From DCFW01 sp963790715 (GTDB lineage Bacteria > Bacteroidota > Bacteroidia > Bacteroidales > Bacteroidaceae): a stretch of 64,000 bases of DNA. Positions within the stretch are counted from its first letter, which is position 1. Every line of letters begins with the position of its first letter. Below, in pieces: positions 46,056 through 54,482 of this stretch. The stretch is taken from contig CAWBPN010000018.1 in the NCBI GenBank assembly GCA_963790715.1, positions 930,001-994,000 on the forward strand, read 5' to 3'. A program made the translations under genes and the position numbers. The notes beneath the pieces are model-generated. The model ran no database searches. It was not told the DNA's origin and saw only the letters and a list, made by a program, of their open reading frames with translations.

Positions 46056-47597
46056 TTACACTCTTACTACATTATATTTATTCCCGTCCTCGCAATGCTC
46101 CTTGTGATAACCCAAGTCCCTTAGCAAGCTCCAAACTTTGCTTTCCTTCACTCCTTTCATCGCCTCGTTGTCTGTCGCTCTCATTTCATAGTATATTTCT
46201 CTTGCTGAGAGCTTTATCGTCTTTTCGTTGCCGATTGGCTTTCTGAAAAGTGCGTCTAAAACATCTGCTTCTATTGTATTGCGTTGATAAGCGGCGTTAT
46301 GCGCCATTATCTCGGCTTCTTCGTCCTCTTCGAACCAATAACGCTTGCCTTGTTTTATCTCTTCTTTCAGTTGAGCATATATCTGTGCATGGTCTATAGG
46401 CGAACAGTCTATCTTCTTATCTACCTCTATACATATAAAACGTCTGCTACCTGTTGGGTCGGTCAACAAGTCTCTTCTGTTTGAAGTGGCTATGAATGAG
46501 GCTGTTCTAGGTAGTTCACTTAAACCTTGTTGGTAGGCTTTCTTAGTGTTTACACTTGCTATTTGCATCAAGTTCTTTAGCGATGCCATACCTTTGGCTG
46601 AGTATTTGTCTATCTCATCTAAATTTATTAGAGCAAACTCAGTCAGTTTTTCTTCCGTTCTTGCCGTTGAATTGATATTTAGCCTGTCTAAGTAGTACGG
46701 CTGCAATTCATCAGGCAGCAGCAGTTTACAGAATGTTGACTTTTGTCGTCCCTGTCTTTTGCTTATAAGTATGGGTGCAACACTGTTGCCGTGAAGTTTG
46801 TCTTTTCCCAGCCATTGTGCCGTAAGGCCACGCATCCAGGTATGGAAATGCTTTACCCAATACTCGCTCTTTGATATTCTTTCTGCAAGTGGAGTAACCC
46901 GGTCTTTCCCGTCCCACTTTGGTAGTGACTCAAGATAGCCTTTCATAGGGTGAAACACCTCTATGTGTGAAGAATATGTATGTCTTTTTATATCGTTGTC
47001 CCAAACGTTTATTCCCGATTTGCGTGCCCCGGTACACATTGCATATATTACCCTGTCGGTTACTTTCTTGAAAGGTTCATTGCTTCCGCGAAGTTTGTAT
47101 TCGGTTTGGCCGGTTACTTCATTATACCTTAATATATAGTTGCCTTGCATATACCATTCCAACTTGGCTATTTCAGAGCCTGTTTTCTTTACGTCTTCGG
47201 AAGTCGGTATCGGTGATGAAAGCGCAATGTGGTGTGGGTCACGCTCCACTTCACGTTTTGTTGAGGCTATTTGCTTACGCGATTCCTTTTGCTCTCTTTC
47301 AGACGCAGTTATGCAAGGTATTGTTTTGACCGGTTCATTTGTTGCTGTTGCTGACGATTCATCTGCTGTTTCCGGCTTCTCTGTTGTTACATGTTGCGAT
47401 CCTGTTTCAATGTCATGGAGTTGACGAAGAAGTTGTTCTTTTACTTTGGACTCATTTGCAAGCACGACTGACATTTCTGCTATTGACGCGTTTATTTTTG
47501 CCATAAAATTCTCACTCTCCTCCTTTTTTGCCTGAAAGAGACACAGCTGCTCACGAACTTCGCGATCAACAATTTTTACTGTACGACTAAAAATCAT
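46056..47597 (-). CDS. VapE-type (virulence-associated E) ATPase / helicase-like protein
   Basis: This 513-residue protein has an N-terminal coiled-coil-like region (about 1-75), a low-complexity linker, and a VapE superfamily-3-helicase-like core from about 225: YLESLPKWDGKDRV, Walker A-like GRQKST, Walker B INLDEID, sensor FIATSNRRDLL, and arginine-finger GSRRFICIEV. The C-terminus is DUF3874-like winged helix. VapE proteins occur in phages, satellites and integrative elements as replication proteins. No primase, integrase or phage gene is adjacent, so it is an orphan. Confidence 0.88.
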   Translation of the reverse strand: MIFSRTVKIVDREVREQLCLFQAKKEESENFMAKINASIAEMSVVLANESKVKEQLLRQLHDIETGSQHVTTEKPETADESSATATNEPVKTIPCITASEREQKESRKQIASTKREVERDPHHIALSSPIPTSEDVKKTGSEIAKLEWYMQGNYILRYNEVTGQTEYKLRGSNEPFKKVTDRVIYAMCTGARKSGINVWDNDIKRHTYSSHIEVFHPMKGYLESLPKWDGKDRVTPLAERISKSEYWVKHFHTWMRGLTAQWLGKDKLHGNSVAPILISKRQGRQKSTFCKLLLPDELQPYYLDRLNINSTARTEEKLTEFALINLDEIDKYSAKGMASLKNLMQIASVNTKKAYQQGLSELPRTASFIATSNRRDLLTDPTGSRRFICIEVDKKIDCSPIDHAQIYAQLKEEIKQGKRYWFEEDEEAEIMAHNAAYQRNTIEADVLDALFRKPIGNEKTIKLSAREIYYEMRATDNEAMKGVKESKVWSLLRDLGYHKEHCEDGNKYNVVRV

Positions 47598-47652
47598 ATT
47601 ATTATTTTATTAATTGTTATTCTATCTATAGTTTGCCGTTGCAAACCAACAA

Positions 47653-47660
47653 CAAAGATA
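47653..47660 (-). promoter_or_regulatory. -7 promoter element of the VapE gene
   Basis: The minus strand reads TATCTTTG, matching TAnnTTTG, 55 bases upstream of the ATG at 47597. Confidence 0.5.
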
Positions 47661-47776
47661 CATTTTTTATTATTTGTCACAAAATATTATAAAGACTTTT
47701 TCCTAATTATTTTGTTTGTACTATACTATTCATGTGTCATATCACCTGTATTTATAGAGGTTATTCGCCTGTATGA

Positions 47777-47857
47777 CTGAATACCTGACCACGTTTTTAA
47801 GGATTCATAAAATGATTACAGATGGCATATATATGTAATTCAGCGATAGGTATTCAG
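47777..47857. repeat. Spaced 10-bp inverted repeat
   Basis: CTGAATACCT (47777-47786) and its exact reverse complement (47848-47857) are separated by 61 bases in a gene-free region. They might be ends of a small decayed element, but no target duplication is evident. Confidence 0.4.
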
Positions 47858-47902
47858 GTAAAAACGACAAACTCTCCATACAAAAGTAATGAGCAATTAA
47901 TT

Positions 47903-48166
47903 AAGAACTGAAAATGTTTTCAGCGTCTTTTGTTGAAAAGTATACCATGTTTACCGTAACTGTTCAGCATGATTGCCGTAGCTGTCAAGCATGTTTATCG
48001 TGAAAGTCCATTATGTTTACTGTTTATTACAGCTGTGAAAAGATGATTTTACAGCTACAAAAAGATGTTTTCACAGCTGTAAAATCATCTTTTCACAGCT
48101 GTAATAAATACTATACATGCTGGAAAATTACGGTAAACACGCTGATAAACAATGATATACTAAGTG
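47903..48166. repeat. Array of about twelve degenerate 22-bp units, forward then inverted
   Basis: Cut at 22-base steps, units begin at 47903, 47925, 47947, 47969, 47991, 48013, 48035, 48057, 48079, 48101, 48123 and 48145. Four units (47947-48013) start ATG-TTTACCGT-like. ACAGCT recurs at exactly 22-base steps at 48029, 48051, 48073 and 48095. A 34-bp perfect inverted repeat (48023-48056 and 48075-48108) lies inside. On the right side TTACGGTAAAC (48128-48138) is the inverse of GTTTACCGTAA (47949-47959). There are no unique spacers of constant size and no cas genes. Confidence 0.82.
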
Positions 48167-48196
48167 TCATGAAAAGGTATTTACAATAAATTTCAT

Positions 48197-48454
48197 GTGC
48201 TATTCATCAGCATGCAAATGTATATAACGATGTCGGCAGTAATATGCGGAGCAGAAAGTTGGTATGAAATAGAGCAGTTTGGCAAGTTAAAAGAATCCTT
48301 TTTTAAGGAAAGGATAAAAGGTTTTAAAGGAGTCCCTTCTCATGACACATTCAACAGAGAGTTTTCGATATTAGATCCTGTAGCCTTGGAAAGAGGCTTT
48401 CGCATGTGGATAAAGGATCTAATGAGTATATCAATATCATTGGATATTATCTAA
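48197..48454 (+). pseudogene. Transposase relic, ISAs1-like N-terminal fragment
   Basis: Up to 85 residues are readable. The stretch AVICGAESWYEIEQFGKLKESFF, then GVPSHDTFNREFSILDP and FRMWIKDL, matches the N-terminal DDE_Tnp_1-associated part of ISAs1 family transposases. The frame then runs into unrelated residues and a stop, and no DDE catalytic core follows, so it is an inactive remnant. No terminal inverted repeats could be assigned. The start codon is uncertain. Confidence 0.7.
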
Positions 48455-48507
48455 GGATGTAACTAATGACAATGATGTGACTAAGGGGTTTTCTACTAAG
48501 GAACAAT

Positions 48508-48663
48508 ATGAACAAAAACATAAAAAAATGCGCTGAATGCATTAACCATTCAGTTTGTCAGCCGGAAACGCCGATGAATAGAGATAATCTGAAACCTGAA
48601 ACACTAGGCTTTATTTTGTATAAACATAAGAAACACGCAATAAATAAAGAGAAATTGAAATGA
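48508..48663 (+). pseudogene. 51-residue open frame, possible toxin-gene tail, coupled to barstar-like frame
   Basis: The frame starts at the ATG at 48508 (MNKNIKKCAECINHSVCQP) and ends in TGA overlapping the next ATG by four bases (ATGA), the kind of coupling seen in gene pairs. No family is recognised. Two Cys pairs (CAEC) are present. Because a barstar-like immunity fragment follows, it may be the tail of a polymorphic toxin, but this is a guess from position. Confidence 0.3.
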
Positions 48664-48941
48664 TATATAAATTTGTAGATATAAATAGCTTAGTCATTCC
48701 GAGAAGCCGCTACTCTGCATATGTAGATGAACATATAAATGGCAAGCATGAATTATTCCAATTCTTTAATGATACATTTCATTTTCCTGATTTTTGGAAT
48801 GCATCTCTTGAACGTACTTTAATATTCTCTTTGATGAAAGTCTCCGCGATGAAGTTTTTGCATTGTGTGAGAAATATAAGATGCCATTTCCATTACCTTC
48901 CGATGATGAAAAAAAGAAATGATATGAATTTTTATGACTAA
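48660..48941 (+). pseudogene. Barstar-like immunity gene remnant, frameshifted
   Basis: The first 45 residues (SRYSAYVDEHINGKHELFQFF, FPDFW) resemble barstar-family RNase inhibitors, which continue GxNWDALxDCL. That part is missing. From about 48810 another frame (+2) becomes coding-like, reading FNILFDESLRDEVFALCEKY to a stop just after DDEKKK near 48922, so at least one indel has split the gene. It is unlikely to give a functional inhibitor. Confidence 0.5.
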
Positions 48942-49582
48942 CGAAAATGAAAAACTAAAAAGAAATAAATCATATTGAAGAGAATGCATAATGAGGTTTT
49001 TTAGTTTGCCGACGAGAAAAGTCCCGCCGGCAATGCTAAAAACAAAGCATGGTTGCCCTGTCTTCTATCTTATTATTTATGTGATTCGACTATAGTTGAC
49101 CGCTGCCCTTTTTGGTATTTTTTTACCGTTGCCTTTATTTTGATCGTAAAAAGCATAATTTGTAGCATACCAAAGCTTAATATTTTTATATAAGCACTTA
49201 TTAATATATGGGTTAAAGACAATAAATCTTTATTCTATTCTGCGTTGACGCTATAAATAGAGATGTATTGTTCTTAAAAATCAGGTTTGTAATATAGATA
49301 ATGCAAAAGTAATATATGGTTTTGATATTTGAAACGAAAATTCAAACTATTTTCCGGATATTTTTATAGTTTCACAATAGTGGACTGTTTTTATTATTAA
49401 TTTATAAGTGGTTTATAGTTAGATACTTATTTTGATCAAGTACATTGATAATTTTTAGAATGCGAATTTCATATTTAATGATATATTATTTTAGATATGA
49501 TGCAAGATGATGTATAAAATAGAATAAATTAATATGAAATGATTCTATAATGTATGAAAATGATATGCATCTTGATATAGGT

Positions 49583-49610
49583 TGTAAACAATTGTGGATA
49601 CATGTTTACA
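49583..49610. promoter_or_regulatory. Operator-like inverted repeat upstream of the aldolase-like gene
   Basis: TGTAAACA (49583-49590) and TGTTTACA (49603-49610) form a perfect 8-bp dyad with a 12-base spacer, ending 16 bases before the TATATTTG -7 element. The position is suited to a repressor or activator dimer covering the -33 region. Confidence 0.5.
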
Positions 49611-49626
49611 GGGCCTATATTATTTG

Positions 49627-49634
49627 TATATTTG
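49627..49634 (+). promoter_or_regulatory. -7 promoter element of the threonine-aldolase-like gene
   Basis: TATATTTG matches TAnnTTTG, 29 bases before the ATG at 49664. Confidence 0.6.
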
Positions 49635-49663
49635 TAACTTAAATTTATAAACAGATAAATTAG

Positions 49664-50689
49664 ATGATAAGGTTTGAATGCGATTACACTGAAGGAGCAC
49701 ATCCTGCAATAATTAAATCTTTGACGGAGACAAATGAAGAACAAACTCCGGGTTATGGTAGGGATATTCATTGTGACCATGCATGTGAATTGATACAACA
49801 GGCTTGCGGGCAACCTCATGCGGCCGTTCATTTCTTGGTTGGCGGTACACAAACCAATATGACGGTGATTGATTCCGTTTTGCGTTCGTATCAAGGTGTA
49901 ATATCTTCTGTTTCCGGTCATATCAACGGTCATGAAGCGGGGGCTGTGGAAGGTACGGGGCACAAAGTGCTTGCATTGCCCAGTGAAGACGGCAAATTGA
50001 CTGCCGAACAAGTGGATGCTTTCTGTAAATCGCATTTTGACGACCCCGAACGCGAACATAATGTTGAACCGGGAATGGTATATATATCCAATCCTACTGA
50101 AAGGGGACTTGTTTATAGCAAAAAGGAACTGGGAATGTTATCGTCGGTGTGTCATCATTATGATATTCCATTGTTTATGGACGGCGCACGTCTCGGTTAC
50201 GGACTTACGTCCAAGGATAATGATATGACTTTGCATGATATTGCAAGCTTTTGTGATGTATTTTATATAGGGGGAACGAAAGTGGGTGCTTTGTTCGGTG
50301 AAGCTGTGGTTTTCAGTAATCTTTCGATAGAGAAAGGTTTTCGCTATACCATTAAGCGCCATGGCGGACTATTGGCTAAGGGTCGTTTATTGGGAATACA
50401 GTTTGAGACATTGTTTACTGATAGTCTTTATTTTAAGATTTCGCAGAATGCCAACGAACACGCACTACGCATTCACGAAGCACTGGAAAAGAAGGGATAT
50501 AAGTTTTTGAATGATTCCAAAACCAACCAACAGTTTCCTCTTCTTCCGGATGACGAATTGAATAGGTTGGAGAAAGATTTTTCTTTTGCTCACTTCGGCA
50601 AAACGGAAGACGGACTTAACATTGTAAGGATATGCACTTGTTGGGCTACGCGGAAAGATAATGTGGATAAACTTATAGAAGCTATATAA
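49664..50689 (+). CDS. Low-specificity L-threonine aldolase / beta-eliminating lyase family
   Basis: This 341-residue PLP enzyme of fold type I has FLVGGTQTNMTVID near residue 60, SGHINGHEAGAVEGTGHK, the Asp-containing PLFMDGARLGYGL, and the PLP lysine Lys206 in YIGGTKVGALFGE. It would cleave L-threonine or L-allo-threonine to glycine and acetaldehyde. It has its own promoter with an inverted repeat. Its 3' end overlaps the convergent membrane-protein gene by 8 bases. Confidence 0.92.
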   Translation: MIRFECDYTEGAHPAIIKSLTETNEEQTPGYGRDIHCDHACELIQQACGQPHAAVHFLVGGTQTNMTVIDSVLRSYQGVISSVSGHINGHEAGAVEGTGHKVLALPSEDGKLTAEQVDAFCKSHFDDPEREHNVEPGMVYISNPTERGLVYSKKELGMLSSVCHHYDIPLFMDGARLGYGLTSKDNDMTLHDIASFCDVFYIGGTKVGALFGEAVVFSNLSIEKGFRYTIKRHGGLLAKGRLLGIQFETLFTDSLYFKISQNANEHALRIHEALEKKGYKFLNDSKTNQQFPLLPDDELNRLEKDFSFAHFGKTEDGLNIVRICTCWATRKDNVDKLIEAI

Positions 50690-50948
50690 TAACGGCACCT
50701 GCGAAGACTATCAACAGAATTAAAAGTATAATAGGCAGAAAGACAAGAGTCCACAAGAATTTTGAGGCACTGTCGCTTTCGCCCATTGCCAATGAACGGC
50801 AACAGATTAAAACTATTAAAGATATGATACCCCAAAAGAAAGTGAGGAATATCCAACTTACTATGTTGCGATTTTTTGTTGCCGCTATGATACCCGATAT
50901 TATGGCAAGCAATAAATGACCGCCTCCGATTCCAAATAATGCGTGCAT
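50682..50948 (-). CDS. Small membrane protein, hypothetical
   Basis: The 88-residue product has about three hydrophobic helices (GHLLLAIISGIIAA, WIFLTFFWGIISLIVLICC, LWTLVFLPIILLILLIVFAGAV) and a short charged loop MGESDSAS. It lies 5 bases after the stop of the M20 gene on the same strand, so it is probably its operon partner. The overlap with the convergent aldolase stop is 8 bases. No family function is known to me. Confidence 0.7.
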   Translation of the reverse strand: MHALFGIGGGHLLLAIISGIIAATKNRNIVSWIFLTFFWGIISLIVLICCRSLAMGESDSASKFLWTLVFLPIILLILLIVFAGAVII

Positions 50949-50953
50949 GATGT

Positions 50954-52015
50954 TTATCTTAATTTCAATCCGTTAAGGACGGAGTAGTATGTACTTATTG
51001 CATCACGTATCTCATCCAATTTAATAAACTCATCGGCGGAGTGTGAACGTGAAGACTGTCCGGGTCCCATCTTAAATGAAGGGAAATGCATTAAAGCTTG
51101 GTCTGACAGAGTAGGACTGCCGAATGGCTTTTTGCCCATTTCCAATAATCTTTCCACAAACGGATGATGTAAGTCAATTATTGACGAGTTAAGACGATAT
51201 GAACGAGCCTTGGCAGTGCTTGCGATATGCCCGATTATTTCATCGAACAGCTCTTCATTGCAGTAGCATTCATTGCTTCGGATGTCCACTACAAATGTAC
51301 ACAAATCCGGAATAACATTGTGTTGTGTGCCGGCGTTAATTTGCGTTACGGTCATTTTTACCGCACCGAGCAATGGCGATTCTTTACTGAATTTATAATT
51401 CTCAAACCATTGAATATCCTCGATAGCCTTATATATGGCATTTACACCTTCGTTTCGTGCCGCATGTCCGGCTTTGCCGCATGTGCTGACATCCAACACC
51501 ATTAATCCTTTTTCGGCAATGGCCGGTTGCATGCCGGTAGGTTCTCCCACCAACGCTACATCAATAGACGGTAGCTCTTTCAACGCTAATTCAATACCGT
51601 TTTTACCTGAAACCTCTTCTTCGCACGAAGCCAGAAAGATGAGATTGTAATCCTGTTTTGTTTGCCAAAGCATACGGAAAGCACTTAATAACGACACCAG
51701 ACTGCCGTCGTCGTCGTTACTGCCTAATCCATATAATTTGCCGTCTTCTAAAGTCGGTTCGTAAGGATTCTTTGTCCACCCAGCCACAGGCTTCACCGTA
51801 TCTATATGTGCATTTAATAATATTGTAGGTTTGTCATCATCATAGTTAGCACTCAGGCAAAAGATGTTGTTGCCTACACGTTGTGTCGACATGCCGTATG
51901 ATACCATGGCCTGTTGTAAATAATCAGCTGCTTCCAATTCGTTTCTGCTAACAGATGGAATGCTGATTAAGCCTTCAAGAAGCTGTTCGGCTTGCGCTAT
52001 TATATCCATTTCCAT
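50954..52015 (-). CDS. M20 family deacylase, acetylornithine/acetylcitrulline deacetylase-like
   Basis: The start is set at the ATG at 52015 (MEMDIIAQ); the longer frame would run through the promoter at 52023-52030. The 353-residue protein has M20 zinc-site motifs: H and D in LLNAHIDTV, D in GLGSNDDDGSL, EEE in ASCEEEVSGK, and the dimerisation domain after LVGEPTGMQPAIAEKG. Bacteroidota use an N-succinyl or N-acetyl route to arginine in which an enzyme of this type removes the acyl group, so argE-like activity is likely. Other arginine genes are not present here. Confidence 0.88.
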   Translation of the reverse strand: MEMDIIAQAEQLLEGLISIPSVSRNELEAADYLQQAMVSYGMSTQRVGNNIFCLSANYDDDKPTILLNAHIDTVKPVAGWTKNPYEPTLEDGKLYGLGSNDDDGSLVSLLSAFRMLWQTKQDYNLIFLASCEEEVSGKNGIELALKELPSIDVALVGEPTGMQPAIAEKGLMVLDVSTCGKAGHAARNEGVNAIYKAIEDIQWFENYKFSKESPLLGAVKMTVTQINAGTQHNVIPDLCTFVVDIRSNECYCNEELFDEIIGHIASTAKARSYRLNSSIIDLHHPFVERLLEMGKKPFGSPTLSDQALMHFPSFKMGPGQSSRSHSADEFIKLDEIRDAISTYYSVLNGLKLR

Positions 52016-52022
52016 ATTAATA

Positions 52023-52030
52023 CAAAAGTA
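52023..52030 (-). promoter_or_regulatory. -7 promoter element of the M20 deacylase gene
   Basis: The minus strand reads TACTTTTG, matching TAnnTTTG. It sits 7 bases before the chosen ATG, implying a nearly leaderless message. Confidence 0.45.
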
Positions 52031-52093
52031 GTCAAAAAGTTCCAATTTGTAAAGAGTTATATAATTAAACTTGAATATTAAACAAAATAAGCA

Positions 52094-52101
52094 TATCTTT
52101 G
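52094..52101 (+). promoter_or_regulatory. -7 promoter element of the acyl-CoA synthetase gene
   Basis: TATCTTTG matches TAnnTTTG, 25 bases before the ATG at 52127, and is divergent from the M20 promoter. Confidence 0.6.
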
Positions 52102-52126
52102 CAAGATTAATTAAGAAAAATTGAAA

Positions 52127-53932
52127 ATGAATTATCCACATTTGGCAGTATTAGTTCATCGCCAGGCTGAGAAATATGGCAATAAGGTGGCTTTAACCTA
52201 CAGAAACTATGATACCGGGCATTGGATACCGATAACATGGAACAAATTTTCACAAATTGTGAAATTTGTTGCGAATGCTATGGTGGAGTTAGGTGTAAAA
52301 GAAGAAGAAAACTTAGGCGTTTTCTCTCAAAACATGCCGGAATGTCTCTATACTGATTTTGGAGCTTATGCACTTCGTGCTGTCACGGTACCGCTGTATG
52401 CAACCAGCTCTGCCTCACAAGTACAATATATTATCAATGATGCATCCATACGCTATTTGTTTGTAGGCCAGCAATTCCAGTATGATGCTGCAATAGGTGT
52501 GGAACAGGTATGCCCTACCTTGGAGAGGCTTATCATATTCGATCGTAAGGTAAAACGATTACGCAACGATACCACGTCAATTTATTTTGATGAGTTTTTG
52601 GAAATGGGCAAAGAACTGCAACATCAAGAAACTATTGATGAATGTACGTCGCGCGCAAGTGAGGATGATGTAGCCAATATATTATATACTTCGGGAACAA
52701 CAGGTGAACCGAAAGGTGTTTGTCTTTATCATGGTGCGTATATTGAACAAACTCGCACGCATACCGCACGTTTTCCTGAATTGACTGATAAAGATGTTTC
52801 AATGGATTTTTTGCCGTTGACTCATGTATTTGAGCGCGGTTGGACATATATCTGCCTTGAAATTGGTATGCAGGTAGCAATTAATCTTGTACCTCAGGAT
52901 GTGCAAATGACAATAAAGGAAGTTCATCCTACATGTATGTGTGCCGTCCCACGTTTTTGGGAGAAGGTTTATCATGGTGTACAGGAGCTTATCGATAATT
53001 CTTCAGGCATTAAGCATTTCCTGATGATGGATGCCATTAAGGTCGGTAAACGCTATAATATAGATTATTTGCGTTTAGGCAAACAACCGCCGATGTCATT
53101 GGCTTTGAAATATAAGTTTTATGACAAGACGATATATTCATTATTAAAGAGAACTGTAGGTATTGAGCGTGGACATTTCTTCCCGACAGCGGGTGCAGCC
53201 ATATCTGATACGGTGAATATCTTCATCCATTCGGTAGGAATAAATATGATTGCAGGTTACGGATTAACCGAATCTACAGCCACAGTCAGTTGTGCTACTC
53301 CCACTCATTATACGATAGGTTCTGTTGGTAAGCCGATGCCGGGTATTGAAGTAAAGTTCGGCGAAGACAATGAAATACTTCTTCGTGGAAAAACAATAAC
53401 AAAAGGTTATTATAAAAAGGCGGAAGAAAACAAAAAAGCATTTACCGAAGACGGTTGGTTCCACACCGGTGATGCAGGTTATCTCAAGAACGGAGAATTA
53501 TTCTTAACCGACAGAATAAAAGACTTATTCAAAACCAGTAATGGTAAATATATAGCTCCGCAAATTCTTGAAACCAAGTTGGTGGTTGATCGCTATATAG
53601 ATCAGATTGCCATTATTGCCAACCAACGCAAATTTGTGTCTGCATTGATAGTGCCGAATTATAAGTTTGTTGAACAATATGCCCAAGAAAGGGGGATAAC
53701 ATTCGGTACACGTGATGACTTATTGCAAAATGCAAAGATACATGCTTTATTCAAGGCCCGTATAGAAACGTTGCAACAACATTTTTCGCACTATGAACAG
53801 ATTAAGCGTTTCACACTATTGCCTCATCCATTCTGCTTGGAGAAAGGCGAAATCACCAATACATTGAAGATTAAGCGCAATGTGCTTAATGAGCACTATG
53901 CCAAGGAAATAGACAAGATGTACGAGGAATAG
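52127..53932 (+). CDS. Long-chain fatty acid:CoA ligase (AMP-forming)
   Basis: The start is the ATG at 52127; the longer frame uses a TTG at 52121. The 601-residue protein has the adenylate-forming P-loop ILYTSGTTGEPKGV, GYGLTESTATVS, TGDAGYLKNGELFLTDRIKDLFKTSNGKYIAP, and the C-terminal lysine region GEITNTLKIKR. It activates long-chain fatty acids to acyl-CoA at the inner face of the membrane. It is monocistronic and ends in a shared bidirectional terminator with the CDGSH gene. Confidence 0.95.
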   Translation: MNYPHLAVLVHRQAEKYGNKVALTYRNYDTGHWIPITWNKFSQIVKFVANAMVELGVKEEENLGVFSQNMPECLYTDFGAYALRAVTVPLYATSSASQVQYIINDASIRYLFVGQQFQYDAAIGVEQVCPTLERLIIFDRKVKRLRNDTTSIYFDEFLEMGKELQHQETIDECTSRASEDDVANILYTSGTTGEPKGVCLYHGAYIEQTRTHTARFPELTDKDVSMDFLPLTHVFERGWTYICLEIGMQVAINLVPQDVQMTIKEVHPTCMCAVPRFWEKVYHGVQELIDNSSGIKHFLMMDAIKVGKRYNIDYLRLGKQPPMSLALKYKFYDKTIYSLLKRTVGIERGHFFPTAGAAISDTVNIFIHSVGINMIAGYGLTESTATVSCATPTHYTIGSVGKPMPGIEVKFGEDNEILLRGKTITKGYYKKAEENKKAFTEDGWFHTGDAGYLKNGELFLTDRIKDLFKTSNGKYIAPQILETKLVVDRYIDQIAIIANQRKFVSALIVPNYKFVEQYAQERGITFGTRDDLLQNAKIHALFKARIETLQQHFSHYEQIKRFTLLPHPFCLEKGEITNTLKIKRNVLNEHYAKEIDKMYEE

Positions 53933-53965
53933 GAAAAGGTTTTTGGAAATTAATCAGAAAATAAA

Positions 53966-54010
53966 AACGTCGCAACCTTATGAAGAAAATCTTCGTAGAT
54001 ATGCGGCGTT
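53966..54010. terminator. Bidirectional terminator between acyl-CoA ligase and CDGSH genes
   Basis: A 9-bp stem with one G-U pair (53966-53974 with 54002-54010) is flanked by an A-rich and a T-rich side. An inner GAAGA/TCTTC stem is nested inside. The two genes converge here. Confidence 0.65.
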
Positions 54011-54036
54011 ATTATGTTTGTACAGTGTTAGTTTAA

Positions 54037-54243
54037 TTACTCAACACCGTCTTTAAAGTTAATCTTGTGGTGTGCACCATCGCAAAAAGGTTTGTTTTTT
54101 GAAGCTCCGCAACGGCAGAGATGAACTGTGCCGGTGTTAGGAATTTCTTTCCCGTCTTTACCGATTAAGGTAAAATCACCTTTTACTTCATAAGGTCCAT
54201 CAGGAAAGACCTTTACGATTACTTTTTCTTCTTTCTTTTCCAT
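54037..54243 (-). CDS. CDGSH iron-sulfur domain protein
   Basis: The 68-residue product (start at the second ATG, MEKKEEK) carries the CDGSH signature CRCGASKNKPFCDGAHH: three Cys and one His that ligate a 2Fe-2S cluster. A charged N-terminal beta segment precedes it. These small proteins act in redox or iron-sulfur transfer; the partner is unknown. It is a single gene on the minus strand with a convergent neighbour. Confidence 0.9.
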   Translation of the reverse strand: MEKKEEKVIVKVFPDGPYEVKGDFTLIGKDGKEIPNTGTVHLCRCGASKNKPFCDGAHHKINFKDGVE

Positions 54244-54442
54244 AATCATGAGTCTTTAAAATTCACTATGCAAATAAAACAATTTTTTCTGAAGATTGTT
54301 CATAAAATTTTAAGAATTTATATTTTCCATAAAATCAATTTGAAATCGTTTTATTTTCTTCACTCGACTTTCCGCAAAATATCATTTTGTGTAATTTGAA
54401 TGTTGTTTTGTACAATAGAATCAGTACTATATATTTTTTATA

Positions 54443-54450
54443 TATCTTTG
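54443..54450 (+). promoter_or_regulatory. -7 promoter element of the methyltransferase gene
   Basis: TATCTTTG matches TAnnTTTG, 32 bases before the ATG at 54483. Confidence 0.6.
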
Positions 54451-54482
54451 CAAGCGTTAAAGACAAGAAGAAATAAAAAAAT

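Larger units (their letters stand above)
48942..49663. other. Gene-free AT-rich region
   Basis: About 720 bases contain no frame longer than a few dozen codons on either strand that looks coding. The only organised elements seen are an inverted repeat and a -7 element just before the threonine-aldolase-like gene. The rest is probably decayed accessory DNA. Confidence 0.6.

Noticed and set aside
47903..48166. CRISPR array reading of the 22-bp repeats
   Set aside because: There are no unique spacers between constant repeats. The units abut each other, change gradually and reverse direction, and no cas gene is in the window.
52016..52141. N-terminal extension of the M20 deacylase
   Set aside because: It would read back through both divergent promoter elements and into the start of the acyl-CoA ligase gene; the family N-terminus fits the ATG at 52015.
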